Shown piece by piece: positions 33,559-43,673 of a DNA stretch of 50,836 nucleotides (position 1 is the first letter of the stretch; every line of letters begins with the position of its first letter). Both the position numbers and the translations under genes were made by a program. The DNA is from an uncultured Bacteroidales bacterium (GTDB lineage: Bacteria > Bacteroidota > Bacteroidia > Bacteroidales > Muribaculaceae), in assembly GCA_902762385.1 (NCBI GenBank), contig CACWNQ010000017.1, positions 1-50,836 of the forward strand, read 5' to 3'. Under the pieces are notes generated by a model. That model did not search any database. It was not told the origin of the DNA and saw only the letters and a program-made list of their open reading frames with translations.

Positions 33559-34776
33559 TTATTCGGGGTAGAGGAGATAGGGGCGACGTTGCTTTTTGAA
33601 ACGCGCTACATCGTCTTGCCAGCATGCGCGAATTTCGTTGGCACTCTTACCAGCCTGTATCATTTCGCGAATGTAGGTGCGGCCTGCAAGTTTGTCAAAG
33701 AATGGTGTGAAGAACTTGTCGCCAATTTTCAGGTTGTTGTAGGCATCGATTACATACTCTAAATTCATGCCTTGTGCTATCACGTCTTCGGCTTTGAGAT
33801 TGTGAAGGTCGACGCCATGGCACAGTTTGTCCATTTGTGGTGGAGTCTTGGCCCCAGGACGGCTGGTGGGAGTGAACGAGAAGTCATAGCCCTTCATATC
33901 GGGGTGGCCATAGACTTGGAATGGCCAGTCGGTGCCACGTCCCAGGCTCACGGGTGTGCCCTCGAAGTAGCAAGTTGAGGGGTATAGGTATATAGAGAGC
34001 ATATTGGGCAGGTTGGGCGATGGAGCTACAGGCAGCTTATAGCGGGTTTGGTGGGTATAGTTCTTGCAGGGGATTACGGTGAGTTTGATTTTCTTGCTGT
34101 CTTTGAGCCAGCCTTCACCGTTGGTCATCAGTGCTATCTCGCCCATTGTCATGCCATGCACCGTGGGAATGGGCAACCATCCCACGCCACTCTTTAGGTT
34201 CATGTCGAGGATGGGGCCGTCGACGGTCATGCCGTTGGGATTTGGGCGATCGAAAACCACAAACTCCTTGTCATAGGCAGCAGCGGCGTCCATCATATTG
34301 ACCATAGTGATGTAATAAGTGTAGAATCTCAGTCCCACATCCTGTATGTCGGTAACGATAACGTCAAAGCGGTCCATGGTCTCTTTTGATGGCATTCGGC
34401 TTTTGCCCTCGTAGAGCGAGGCGATGGGAATTCCGGTCTTCTCATCGACGCTGCTTTTCACGTGCTCGCCTGCATCGGCTTTTCCTCGGAACCCATGCTC
34501 GGGCGAGAAGATGGTGGTGACATTCAGTCCCATCTCTAGCATTAAGTCAAGGGTGTGCTTGTTGTGAAAGTAGCCCACCACACCCGTTTGGTTGCTCAGC
34601 AGCGCGATTCGCTTTCCCTGTAGCAGTGGCAGGTACTCAGCAGTGCGCTCGGCACCCACTACTACCATCTCTGGCGGTAGGGATGTTCCACATGTCTCTT
34701 CACAAGCTGTTACCTGTGCTCTACAGGTTAAGACGCTGACAAAAAGCAAAATAAGTAATAGTTTCAAGTGCTTCAT
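33559..34776 (-). CDS. namZ: DUF1343 exo-beta-N-acetylmuramidase (NamZ type)
   Basis: A 405-residue secreted protein. The start was set at the ATG at 34776, which gives a signal peptide (MKHLKLLLILLFVSVLTCRA); the ATG at 34812 lies upstream of the promoter box. Family landmarks are GKRIALLSNQTGVVGYF, TTIFSPEHGFRGKADAGEHV, IPIASLYEGKSRMP, DVIVTDIQDVGLRFYTYYIT, FVVFDRPNPNG, LPIPTVHGMTMGEIA and LYPSTCYFEGTPVSLGRGTD. NamZ enzymes (GH171) remove terminal MurNAc from peptidoglycan fragments. With the symporter downstream it suggests salvage of cell-wall sugar. Kinase and etherase genes for MurNAc are not in the window. Confidence 0.9.
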   Translation of the reverse strand: MKHLKLLLILLFVSVLTCRAQVTACEETCGTSLPPEMVVVGAERTAEYLPLLQGKRIALLSNQTGVVGYFHNKHTLDLMLEMGLNVTTIFSPEHGFRGKADAGEHVKSSVDEKTGIPIASLYEGKSRMPSKETMDRFDVIVTDIQDVGLRFYTYYITMVNMMDAAAAYDKEFVVFDRPNPNGMTVDGPILDMNLKSGVGWLPIPTVHGMTMGEIALMTNGEGWLKDSKKIKLTVIPCKNYTHQTRYKLPVAPSPNLPNMLSIYLYPSTCYFEGTPVSLGRGTDWPFQVYGHPDMKGYDFSFTPTSRPGAKTPPQMDKLCHGVDLHNLKAEDVIAQGMNLEYVIDAYNNLKIGDKFFTPFFDKLAGRTYIREMIQAGKSANEIRACWQDDVARFKKQRRPYLLYPE

Positions 34777-34797
34777 GATTGATGTTATTTCAAACAA

Positions 34798-34829
34798 CAA
34801 ATTTACACACAAATTTCCTTATAAACAAA
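34798..34829 (-). promoter_or_regulatory. namZ promoter
   Basis: On the minus strand TTTG (34829-34826), a 20-bp spacer and TAAATTTG (34805-34798), about 21 bp before the ATG at 34776. Confidence 0.7.
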
Positions 34830-34880
34830 AAAACTTTTCAACTCGATAAAACATGTTTATTGATGGATGGATAAAACAGC

Positions 34881-34911
34881 AATCCCTGCCGTGGGTTTCT
34901 CGGCAGGGATT
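34881..34911 (-). terminator. hppA terminator
   Basis: AATCCCTGCCG / CGGCAGGGATT, perfect 11-bp stem with a 9-nt loop, downstream of hppA on the minus strand. Confidence 0.8.
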
Positions 34912-34940
34912 GACAAATTTATTATGATGTGTGTTGTTTG

Positions 34941-37343
34941 TTAGATGGATTTCATCTTGTAGAATGAACGGTACACAAAGTAGATTGCTATGAGAACGAA
35001 GGCGATGCCGAAGTAGGGGGCAAGCTCCTTGAAGCTGTCGCTGATGGCAATCTCCATTGCAAGCACACCAAACAGTGTGGTGAACTTGATGATGGGGTTC
35101 AGAGCAACAGAACTAGTGTCCTTGAAAGGATCGCCCACGGTGTCGCCCACCACGCTTGCGTCGTGCAGTGGAGTTCCCTTGGCCTTTAGGTCGACCTCAA
35201 CAACCTTCTTGGCGTTGTCCCAAGCACCACCGGCGTTGGCCATGAACACAGCCTGGAAGAGACCGAACACGGCAATTGAGATAAGGTAGCTCACGAAGAG
35301 GCAAACTGCATCGTTACCACCAATTCCGCCTGGCGACGACAAGCAAGCAAAACCAAGTGCGAAGCAGAAGATTGCTATAAAGATGTTGAGCATACCCTTC
35401 TGTGCATACTCTGTGCAGATGCGCACAACCTCTTGGCTCTTACTGATGTCGGCCTTCTTGGGAGCATTCTCATCGAGCTTGATGTTGTTCTTGATGAAGT
35501 CGACAGCACGGTTGGCACCAGTGGTAACAGCCTGCATAGACGAACCAGTGAACCAGAACACAACGCAACCACCAAGGATGAATCCAAGGATAGAATAGGG
35601 GTTGAGCAGGTTAAGGATGCCAGCTGGGTCAACACCAAGAGTCTTCTGAATCAAGAGGATTAACGAGAAGATCATGGTGGTGGCACCTGCTACGGCAGTA
35701 CCAATGAGCACTGGCTTAGCGGTAGCTTTGAAGGTGTTGCCTGCACCATCATTAGCTTCCAGGTAATATTTCGCTTTCTCAAAGTCGGGGGTAAAGCCAA
35801 ATTCACCCTCAATGTCGGTCTTAGCCTTGTCGATATCGTCCTCGATGAGTGAGAGCTCATAGACACTCTGTGCATTGTCGGTAACAGGACCGTAGCTGTC
35901 GACAGCGATAGTGACAGGACCCATACCCAGCATACCGAATGCAACGAGACCGAATGCAAAGATTGAGAAGTACTTGCCAAGCAGTGGCTCCATGCCAAAT
36001 TGTGCCGAAGCAATGTAGGCGATAAGCATCAGCAGGAAGAATACAAATCCAGTCCAGAAACTACCAAAGTTACCTGAAACAAGACCCGACAAGATGTTGA
36101 GCGAAGCACCACCTTGCTTTGATGTCTCAACAACCTCTTTCACGTGAGTAGAAGTTGGTGATGTGAACAATTTGGTAATCTCGGGGATGAGCGCTGCGCC
36201 CAGAGTTCCGCACGAGATGATGATTGCCAAGCCAAGCCACCAGTTGTTGTCGCCTCCCAGATCATGGAGCAGGAAGTAGCTAGCGCAGAAGGTGGCGATA
36301 ATCGAGAAGATTGAAGTAATCCACACGAGGCTGGTGAGTGGTTTCTCGAAGTCGAGGTCATCGGCCTTGTTGTATTTTGATTTCGATAGTGCGCCGTTGA
36401 TGTAGTAAGACAGAATTGAGGTTACCACACCGAGGATACGCATAACGAAGATCCACACAAGCAGAGGAATTTGGAATTCGGTGGGAACGGCCAGCAGGAT
36501 AAACGATACAAGAGCCACACCTGTAACACCGTAGGTCTCAAAACCATCGGCAGTCGGGCCAATCGAATCGCCAGCGTTGTCGCCAGTACAGTCGGCAATA
36601 ACGCCAGGGTTGCGTGGGTCGTCCTCGCCAATCTTGAATACCACCTTCATCAGGTCGCTACCGATGTCGGCAATCTTGGTGAAGATACCACCAGCGATGC
36701 GCAGAGCACTTGCTCCAAGCGACTCACCAATGGCGAAGCCAATGAAGCAGCTACCAGCAAGATCCTCAGGCATAAACAAGAGGATGACAAGCATCAATAG
36801 CAGCTCAACACAGATGAGTACAACGCCGATGCTCATACCGGCCGACAATGGAATGTTCAGCAGGTCGAGTGGGCGGCGACGCAACGATGCGAACGCCATG
36901 CGAGAGTTGGCAAGAGTGTTCATTCGCACGCCAAACCAGGCAACTGCATAAGAACCAAGAATACCAACTACAGTCCAAGCGAGAATAAGCAGAACCGAAC
37001 CAATGGGCATACTAGAGAGCACACCAAAGTAGAGGGCTATCGCTGCTCCAATGAAGAGGAACAAAATACCCAGGAACTTGCCTTGCTGCTTGAGATAGGT
37101 TGAGCATGTCTTGAATATCACGTTGCCAATCTCGAGCATTGAGCTGTGAGCTTTAAGTTTGCGTACTTTGCTGAATTGCCATAGGCCAAACAGCATACCA
37201 AGAATCACAATAAGAAAACCCCAATAAAGGACGCTTGTCAAGTCGTCGGAAGCAAATCCCTCGGGCATTTTCAGGTCGGCTTCGCTCGCCATGAGTGAAA
37301 CCGGAAGCATCAACATAGCCAATGCGGATAGTAATTTTTTCAT
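34941..37343 (-). CDS. hppA: Membrane-bound ion-translocating pyrophosphatase
   Basis: An 800-residue inner-membrane protein with about 16 helices, coupling pyrophosphate hydrolysis to Na+ and/or H+ export. A signal-like first helix (residues 1-19) precedes the core. Substrate-site segments are DDPRNPGVIADCTGDNAGDS, TADGFETYGV and the late AWDNAKK and DTVGDPFKDTSSVALNPIIK. The K+-selectivity region reads GAGNTFKATAKPVLIG, with Lys at the site that often marks K+-independence, but Bacteroides enzymes form their own subgroup. A related Bacteroides enzyme is known to move both Na+ and H+; the ion here cannot be decided by eye. Single gene with a terminator. Confidence 0.93.
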   Translation of the reverse strand: MKKLLSALAMLMLPVSLMASEADLKMPEGFASDDLTSVLYWGFLIVILGMLFGLWQFSKVRKLKAHSSMLEIGNVIFKTCSTYLKQQGKFLGILFLFIGAAIALYFGVLSSMPIGSVLLILAWTVVGILGSYAVAWFGVRMNTLANSRMAFASLRRRPLDLLNIPLSAGMSIGVVLICVELLLMLVILLFMPEDLAGSCFIGFAIGESLGASALRIAGGIFTKIADIGSDLMKVVFKIGEDDPRNPGVIADCTGDNAGDSIGPTADGFETYGVTGVALVSFILLAVPTEFQIPLLVWIFVMRILGVVTSILSYYINGALSKSKYNKADDLDFEKPLTSLVWITSIFSIIATFCASYFLLHDLGGDNNWWLGLAIIISCGTLGAALIPEITKLFTSPTSTHVKEVVETSKQGGASLNILSGLVSGNFGSFWTGFVFFLLMLIAYIASAQFGMEPLLGKYFSIFAFGLVAFGMLGMGPVTIAVDSYGPVTDNAQSVYELSLIEDDIDKAKTDIEGEFGFTPDFEKAKYYLEANDGAGNTFKATAKPVLIGTAVAGATTMIFSLILLIQKTLGVDPAGILNLLNPYSILGFILGGCVVFWFTGSSMQAVTTGANRAVDFIKNNIKLDENAPKKADISKSQEVVRICTEYAQKGMLNIFIAIFCFALGFACLSSPGGIGGNDAVCLFVSYLISIAVFGLFQAVFMANAGGAWDNAKKVVEVDLKAKGTPLHDASVVGDTVGDPFKDTSSVALNPIIKFTTLFGVLAMEIAISDSFKELAPYFGIAFVLIAIYFVYRSFYKMKSI

Positions 37344-37524
37344 ATACTTTATATCGATTTAGAATTGAATTATCTAAGTTATAGGTAATTAGTATGTCAT
37401 ATCATGGTTGGCGCTCAATTTGAGCGTGTAAAATTAGTAAAAAATGGCCTAAGTAACAAAAATTAGCATCAATTTTCAACCATTATTAATATTTTGTCAA
37501 ATTGATGTTTATTTGGCGATATCC

Positions 37525-37564
37525 AAAAAACTGGTGCCTAAGCCATGTGTGGGCTTGGCACCAG
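37525..37564 (-). terminator. gapA terminator
   Basis: CTGGTGCC(TA)AGCC pairs with GGCTTGGCACCAG-like sequence (37531-37564). A6 on its plus-strand left gives a U run for minus-strand transcripts. Confidence 0.8.
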
Positions 37565-37592
37565 TTGTGGGTGATTAATCGTCAAGCTGGCA

Positions 37593-38633
<1,041 letters not shown>

Positions 38634-38679
38634 TTAGTAAATTGTTTAAAATAAATAATTATTATTACTTAAAAAGTAT

Positions 38680-38687
38680 TATCTTTG
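38680..38687 (+). promoter_or_regulatory. Possible -7 box for mscL
   Basis: TATCTTTG, about 200 bp before mscL. It would give a long AT-rich leader (38690-38886) in which no structure was recognised. No gapA promoter of this type was seen on the other strand. Confidence 0.4.
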
Positions 38688-38886
38688 CACAAACTATTGC
38701 AATAGTATGAAATGAGTGGATTAACTGCATTCACTTTACGACTGCAAATTTAATATATTTTTTTTCAAAATGATAGTCATTTGGGATAAAATATTGAATG
38801 AAGTGGTCTCTATTAAGATAGTTTAATAGTTTAATTGGTTATGCACGATATAATTAATTTATTAATTTTTAAATATTTACATCATT

Positions 38887-39276
38887 ATGGGTTTTATCAA
38901 AGAATTTAAGGAGTTTGCCATGAAGGGCAACGTAATGGACATGGCTGTTGGTGTAATCATTGGCGGCGCATTTGGTAAGATTGTAAGTTCGCTCGTTGAC
39001 GACGTGCTCATGCCAGCCATTGGCATGCTCACAGGCAATGTCGACTTCACCAAGCTCGCTCTCAAGATAGGCGAGGGCGATAATGCAGCAGTGCTCAACT
39101 ACGGCACATTTATCCAGAACATTATCGACTTCCTTATCATTGCGCTGTGCATCTTCTTGATGATTAAGGGCATGAACAAGCTCACCAAGAAGAAAGAGGA
39201 AGAGCCTGCACCTGCCGAGCCCAGCAATGAGGAGAAACTCCTGGGCGAGATTCGTGATTTGCTCAAGAAGGACTAA
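38887..39276 (+). CDS. mscL: Large-conductance mechanosensitive channel
   Basis: A 129-residue inner-membrane channel that opens on osmotic downshock. The N-terminal amphipathic helix ([20 protein letters not shown]) leads into TM1 ([20 protein letters not shown], the gate-lining helix with the conserved small residues). A periplasmic loop ([20 protein letters not shown]) and TM2 ([20 protein letters not shown]) follow. The C-terminal charged helix ([15 protein letters not shown]) bundles in the pentamer. Length is normal. Confidence 0.96.
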   Translation: MGFIKEFKEFAMKGNVMDMAVGVIIGGAFGKIVSSLVDDVLMPAIGMLTGNVDFTKLALKIGEGDNAAVLNYGTFIQNIIDFLIIALCIFLMIKGMNKLTKKKEEEPAPAEPSNEEKLLGEIRDLLKKD

Positions 39277-39320
39277 TTGGTGACTCGCCGATTAAGGATT
39301 AGGAAATCCCGTATTGACAA

Positions 39321-39357
39321 CAACTGCATCGAGTGCTCTCGATGCAGTTGCTTTTTT
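39321..39357. terminator. Terminator between mscL and the nucleoside kinase
   Basis: CAACTGCATCGAG pairs with CTCGATGCAGTTG around TGCT, followed by CTTTTTTA. Confidence 0.9.
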
Positions 39358-39372
39358 ATTGGGAATCGTGGA

Positions 39373-41073
39373 TTAGTCTTGGGCTTGCCTGTTGGGGTAC
39401 TTGAAGCTTGAGCCACCGAGGAACTCTCGCATGATGCTTGTGGGCGGGATTTCCTTGTCATCGACTGGGATAAAGTAGTGGATGAACTTGAGCAGGCGAT
39501 GAGCCTCGCTGTACTCGGGGCAATTCTTGGGCACACTCGATAGAATGAGCTCGGCATGAGGCCTGAGCACGGCAAACTCGATGTTGAGTGCCGAGTTAAA
39601 CATCATGTCGGCGTTCTCCTGATAGGGTGCAATCCATTTTTCCTCGGCATTGCACACGTTCTTCCACTGGCTGATAGTCTCCTTGGCGCTGAAGGCGCCC
39701 TTGTTGTAGTCGCGAATGATGCGTCGGAGCAAGCGGTTGTCGCTGGTGGGCACCCAGTTGTGATCGTCGAGTGAGATGCTCGTGAGCGTAGAGATGTAAA
39801 CCTTGAACTTGGCGCTGTCGGGGATTCGCTCGGTGAGCATCGGGTTCAGGGCATGAATGCCCTCGATGATGAGCACTGTGTCGTTCTTGAGCTTGAGTTT
39901 CTTGCCATTATACTCTCGCATGCCCGTCACGAAGTTGTACTCAGGAATCTCGACACGTTCGCCCTGCATGAGGCGCATGAGGTGTTCCTCGAGCAGCTCG
40001 CAGTCAACAGCCTTGATGTTGTCGAAATCATACTCCCCATTGGGCAGCAGTGGCGTGTCGACACGATTCACAAAGTAGTCGTCGGTCGAGAAAGACAGTG
40101 GTCGCAGTCCGCAAGCCAGTAGCTGAATCGACAAGCGCTTGCAGAAGGTGGTCTTTCCCGAACTTGATGGGCCAGTGATAAGCACTATGCGAATGGGGTT
40201 GTCCTTGTCGCGGAAACGGCGGTTAATCTCCTCGGCAATCTGCACAATCTTCTTCTCTTGCAGCGCCTCGCTCACCTGTATGAGTTCAGAGGCGTGTCCG
40301 TTAAGGATTGCCTTGTTGACGTCGCCGGCATTAGACTGGCGCATGATAACATCCCAGTGCACCTTCTCGGCAAACATCTCAAATGTGCGAGGCATGTCGT
40401 ACATGGGCGAAAGTTTATCGGGGTCTTCCCAGTCGTGAGTGCGCAGCAGCAGTCCGTCCTTGTAGCGCACCACGTCCCATACCTTGATATAACCTGCTGA
40501 GGGCACCAGTGGGCCATAGAAATAGTCGGCAGTGTCTTCGAGAGTGTAGTAATCACTGTAGATTTGTCCGCTCGACTCAAGGAGTTTCACCTTGTCGGCA
40601 AATCCACGCTCGGCAAACACCTTGACAGCGTCCTCGGTAGTAGCCTCATGACGGTGGAACACCATGTCGTTGTCGATAATCTCACGCATGCGCTGGCGAA
40701 TGCGCTCAACGTCGTCGTCGGTAACCGGTTCAAAGTTCTTTTTTCTAAGGTTGCAATAGTAACCGCCTGAGATGGGATGCTCAATGAAGAGCTTGCTGCC
40801 TGGGCAGGTGTCGCTGGTGGCCTTGTAGAGGACGAAGCACAGCGAGCGCACCACAGCACGGTAACCTGAGCCACGGCGAGCATCGAGGAACTCGACGTCG
40901 CGGTTCTGGAAGAGACGGAACTTCAGCCCCTGCGAGGCATTGTTGACCTTGGCCGACACTACCGGGTACTTGAAGTTCAGTTCCTGGGCAAAAGCGTTGT
41001 AGACTTCGAGCAGCGAGGTTCCCTCGGGGAATTCTCGAGTCACATTGTTGTTTTTACATCGGATTTGAAGCAT
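39373..41073 (-). CDS. TGS-domain nucleoside (uridine) kinase-like protein
   Basis: A 566-residue cytosolic protein. Residues 1-65 form a TGS domain (REFPEGTSLLEVYNAFAQEL). Residues about 65-250 resemble the second domain of threonyl-tRNA synthetase (FIEHPISGGYYCNLRKKNFE, IIDNDMVFHRHEATTEDAVK). From about 295 a uridine-kinase/phosphoribulokinase fold follows: Walker A VLITGPSSSGKTTFCKRLSI, LSFSTDDYFVNR, VLIIEGIHALNPMLTERIPD. This fusion is widespread in Bacteroidetes and annotated as nucleoside kinase; the substrate has not been read from sequence. It is the last gene of the parC operon, 15 bp after trmO. Confidence 0.88.
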   Translation of the reverse strand: MLQIRCKNNNVTREFPEGTSLLEVYNAFAQELNFKYPVVSAKVNNASQGLKFRLFQNRDVEFLDARRGSGYRAVVRSLCFVLYKATSDTCPGSKLFIEHPISGGYYCNLRKKNFEPVTDDDVERIRQRMREIIDNDMVFHRHEATTEDAVKVFAERGFADKVKLLESSGQIYSDYYTLEDTADYFYGPLVPSAGYIKVWDVVRYKDGLLLRTHDWEDPDKLSPMYDMPRTFEMFAEKVHWDVIMRQSNAGDVNKAILNGHASELIQVSEALQEKKIVQIAEEINRRFRDKDNPIRIVLITGPSSSGKTTFCKRLSIQLLACGLRPLSFSTDDYFVNRVDTPLLPNGEYDFDNIKAVDCELLEEHLMRLMQGERVEIPEYNFVTGMREYNGKKLKLKNDTVLIIEGIHALNPMLTERIPDSAKFKVYISTLTSISLDDHNWVPTSDNRLLRRIIRDYNKGAFSAKETISQWKNVCNAEEKWIAPYQENADMMFNSALNIEFAVLRPHAELILSSVPKNCPEYSEAHRLLKFIHYFIPVDDKEIPPTSIMREFLGGSSFKYPNRQAQD

Positions 41074-41088
41074 GGGGAGTAATGACTT

Positions 41089-41766
41089 TTATAGATTATT
41101 AGAATTGATTACTTTCAGTTTTTTTCCATCAACGTTGAAGTGGATGTCGTGCCCTGCGAAGCGCATGCCGTAGACCTTGGTTGGGTCGTCGTGGTAGTGC
41201 GGCCGAGGGTCGAGTGCGAGTGAGTGCCTCAGCGCTTCGAGCTGCTGTGGCGAGAATAGTTGTGCAACCTCTTGCGGGATGTCGACCTCGAGCAGTTGCC
41301 AGTCGCACAAGTCGACAAATCCACTGCGTGCCTCGGGGTGGGCGTCGGCATAGGCCACATAAGGCTTAATGTCGTAGATGGGCGTGCCATCCATCAAGTC
41401 GGCACCAGCGACGTGAATCACAGGGCCTTGGGGGGTGTCGAGCTCCACTTTCGCCAACTTCACTGCCGAGAGGCCCAAAGGGTTGTGACGGTAGGGTGAG
41501 CGCGTGGCGTAGACCCCGATGCGAGTGTTCCCTCCCAAGCGTGGCGGCCGCACCGTGGGCGACGTGGCGGCATGCTTGTTGGCCGAGAATTCCCAAATGA
41601 GCCATAGGTAGTCGAACTCCTCGATACCACGCAGGCTGTCGGGGTTGCGGAACTGCGGCAAGAAAACTATGGTGCCCTCGAGCGCGCTCACAATCCCACT
41701 TTGGCGCGGAATGCCAAACTTGTCCTTAAAAGGCGAGTGGAATGTGGCGATGGGGGTGATTTCCAT
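41089..41766 (-). CDS. trmO: tRNA (N6-threonylcarbamoyladenosine(37)-N6)-methyltransferase
   Basis: A 225-residue protein of the TsaA/TrmO family, which N6-methylates t6A37 in some tRNAs using SAM. ITPIATFHSPFKDKFGIPRQ starts the beta-barrel domain. LWLIWEF, GGNTRIGVYATRSPYRHNPL (the RSPxRPNP SAM-binding motif, here RSPYRHNP), GLSAVKLAKVEL, IHVAGADLMDGTPIYDIKPY and VDLCDWQLL follow, then a C-terminal domain (DPTKVYGMRFAGHDIHFNVD). Five bp separate it from the S41 peptidase gene. Confidence 0.93.
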   Translation of the reverse strand: MEITPIATFHSPFKDKFGIPRQSGIVSALEGTIVFLPQFRNPDSLRGIEEFDYLWLIWEFSANKHAATSPTVRPPRLGGNTRIGVYATRSPYRHNPLGLSAVKLAKVELDTPQGPVIHVAGADLMDGTPIYDIKPYVAYADAHPEARSGFVDLCDWQLLEVDIPQEVAQLFSPQQLEALRHSLALDPRPHYHDDPTKVYGMRFAGHDIHFNVDGKKLKVINSNNL

Positions 41767-41771
41767 AGTTG

Positions 41772-42791
41772 TCAGTTATTTAATCGTTCTTGTTGAAGTA
41801 TTTCGAATGCTTTTTCAAGGATTGTGTCTTTACCCTGCGCCATGTCGGTTTCGGTCATGTCGACCTTGACGTCGGGCTCCACGCCAAACTCGGTGAGACG
41901 GCCGTCGGGCCCAGTGATTGGTGCAGCCGAGAAGCGAACGCTCCATCCGTTGGGGAGCTCGCTAGTGAAAGGCAGTCCACATCCACCTCCGGTTACATCA
42001 CCCACAACTGTGACGTTGGGCAGCGATTTCATGATGGAGACGAAATTGTTGGTGGCGCTGAATGAGCCTCGGTTGGCGAGGACCACGATGGGCTTGTTGT
42101 AGTGCACCCGGCCATGTGCAGGCTCGAAGTAATACTGATAGGGCTCGGAGAAATCGTTGTGCCCCGTGCCGTTCTTGTGCTGAATGGAGCCGGCATAGAT
42201 GTGCTCATCGATGAAGCGGCCTATCAGCGTCTCGACATTGGTGAGATAGCCGCCGCCGTTGTTGCGCACATCAATAACCAGACCGTCGCTAGTGGCTATG
42301 CCACTGAATATTACGTCGAGATTGCCGTCGCCAATGCCGCTGGTGAAGTCGCCATAGTACATGTAGGCGAAGTTGTTGCTGAGAATCTGATACTTGATTC
42401 CCGAAGCTCGGCGATAGTTGAAGTTGAGGTAATGCTCATCGATCAGGCGCTCGTCGTAGTTGACTGGATATTGCTCCCAAATCCAGTAGCGCGACACGTC
42501 GAACGATGAGATGAGATTGGTGTGCCCATCTTGTAGTTCCTTGAGCATGTCGCTGCACAGGTCGAAGAGTTCACGGCTTGTGATGCCGTCGTGCACTCGT
42601 GCGCGATAGCGTGAGCGCACTTCCTGCCAGTCGACATCCTTGTAGGCAAAGAAGCAGTAGTGCTCGTCGAGGATTGTCCACAGAGCGTCGAAGTTGCCAT
42701 AGGGGTCGTTGTCCCACTCCACCTGATCGTGGCAGGCAGTGAGCGGCAACAGTGCTATGAGGGCAATCAATATGTTGAGCAGTCGTTTCAT
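41772..42791 (-). CDS. S41-family peptidase lipoprotein
   Basis: A 339-residue lipoprotein with the lipobox LLPLTAC near residue 20. An N-terminal helical domain (FDALWTILDEHYCFFAYKDV DW, LQDGHTNLISSFDVSRYWIW) is followed by the tail-specific-protease core: GLVIDVRNNGGGYLTNVETL, IVVLANRGSFSATNNFVSIM with the candidate nucleophilic serine, and VVGDVTGGGCGLPFTSELPN. The PDZ domain of CtpA-type proteases is absent or minimal, as in many Bacteroidetes members. Its start overlaps the DUF3316 stop (ATGA), so the genes are translationally coupled. Substrate unknown. Confidence 0.88.
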   Translation of the reverse strand: MKRLLNILIALIALLPLTACHDQVEWDNDPYGNFDALWTILDEHYCFFAYKDVDWQEVRSRYRARVHDGITSRELFDLCSDMLKELQDGHTNLISSFDVSRYWIWEQYPVNYDERLIDEHYLNFNYRRASGIKYQILSNNFAYMYYGDFTSGIGDGNLDVIFSGIATSDGLVIDVRNNGGGYLTNVETLIGRFIDEHIYAGSIQHKNGTGHNDFSEPYQYYFEPAHGRVHYNKPIVVLANRGSFSATNNFVSIMKSLPNVTVVGDVTGGGCGLPFTSELPNGWSVRFSAAPITGPDGRLTEFGVEPDVKVDMTETDMAQGKDTILEKAFEILQQERLNN

Positions 42792-43669
42792 TGATACATC
42801 GACGAGATAATGTTGTTGTTTAACTTGGTCTTGTGCTTAGGGCTGACACTCAGGAACTCGCCTCCGAAACCAATCACGATATAATGTGCGATGTCGCGGG
42901 TGCTGATGTGGTTAATCCATGAGGTGCTGATGCGGTTGCGGTAGCCAATGCGCACGATGGCGCTTCCCAGGTGCAAGTCGGCCGAGAGCATGTGGTCAAG
43001 GTCGAAACGGTTGCCCCACCAGCCGAAGTGGGCGAGATTGCTGTGGTTGCCCAGATAAATCTCGTAGTAGGCCTCGTCGTAGTCGGGGGCAAAGAAAACA
43101 CCTGCCACAGGCATCGAAGCCTGATATCGCAGAGTGATGGGAAGTCGCTTGATGTGAGTGTTGTAGATGGCCTGCCCCGAGAGGCCCACGTTCCAGTGTA
43201 TGCGTGCTGAAGCCACATTGTTGCTGTTGTTGGCATTGTAGAGGGCGCCTCCTCTGAGTTGCGTGTTGCCACCCAGTTGCAATTGTAGCCCCGGTGTGAG
43301 CACGTTGCTCCAGCGGTGCATCATTGCCCATCGGGCATCGACCATTAGGGAGTGCATGGTGTGGTTGCCAGTGGGGTTGTGGGTGTAGTCGTAGTCAAGA
43401 CCCAAGCTCAGTTGCCAAGTCCATTGCTGTGGCGAGAATGCTGTTGCCTTTTGCGCCTCGTAGTTGATAGCCATTGCGTGGCCACCATATTTCACGGGTG
43501 TGAGGTAAGAGTCAAGAATCGACGCATGTCCATATTGTGCCGAGAACATCGATGCCACAGGCCGCAAAGAATTCTCCTCAACTTGGTCGCCCTGTGCCAT
43601 GGCGCACTGGCAGCCACATGCCACAAGCAGCATGAAAAAGAGAAATCCTATGTCGACCCTGCATTTCAT
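42788..43669 (-). CDS. DUF3316-like outer membrane barrel protein
   Basis: A 293-residue protein; the start was set at the ATG at 43669, which gives a signal peptide (MKCRVDIGFLFF...CAMAQ) and a 4-bp gap to the parC stop. The alternative at 43696 overlaps parC and weakens the signal. Repeated amphipathic strands ending in aromatic residues (WTWQLSLGLDYDYTHNP, LPITLRYQASMPVAGVFF, HYIVIGFGGEFLSVSPKHKT) suggest a small outer membrane barrel. YEIYLGNHSNLAHFGWWGNR is a family-like segment. Function is unknown; coupling to a peptidase lipoprotein hints at an envelope job. Confidence 0.75.
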   Translation of the reverse strand: MKCRVDIGFLFFMLLVACGCQCAMAQGDQVEENSLRPVASMFSAQYGHASILDSYLTPVKYGGHAMAINYEAQKATAFSPQQWTWQLSLGLDYDYTHNPTGNHTMHSLMVDARWAMMHRWSNVLTPGLQLQLGGNTQLRGGALYNANNSNNVASARIHWNVGLSGQAIYNTHIKRLPITLRYQASMPVAGVFFAPDYDEAYYEIYLGNHSNLAHFGWWGNRFDLDHMLSADLHLGSAIVRIGYRNRISTSWINHISTRDIAHYIVIGFGGEFLSVSPKHKTKLNNNIISSMYQ

Positions 43670-43673
43670 TGTT

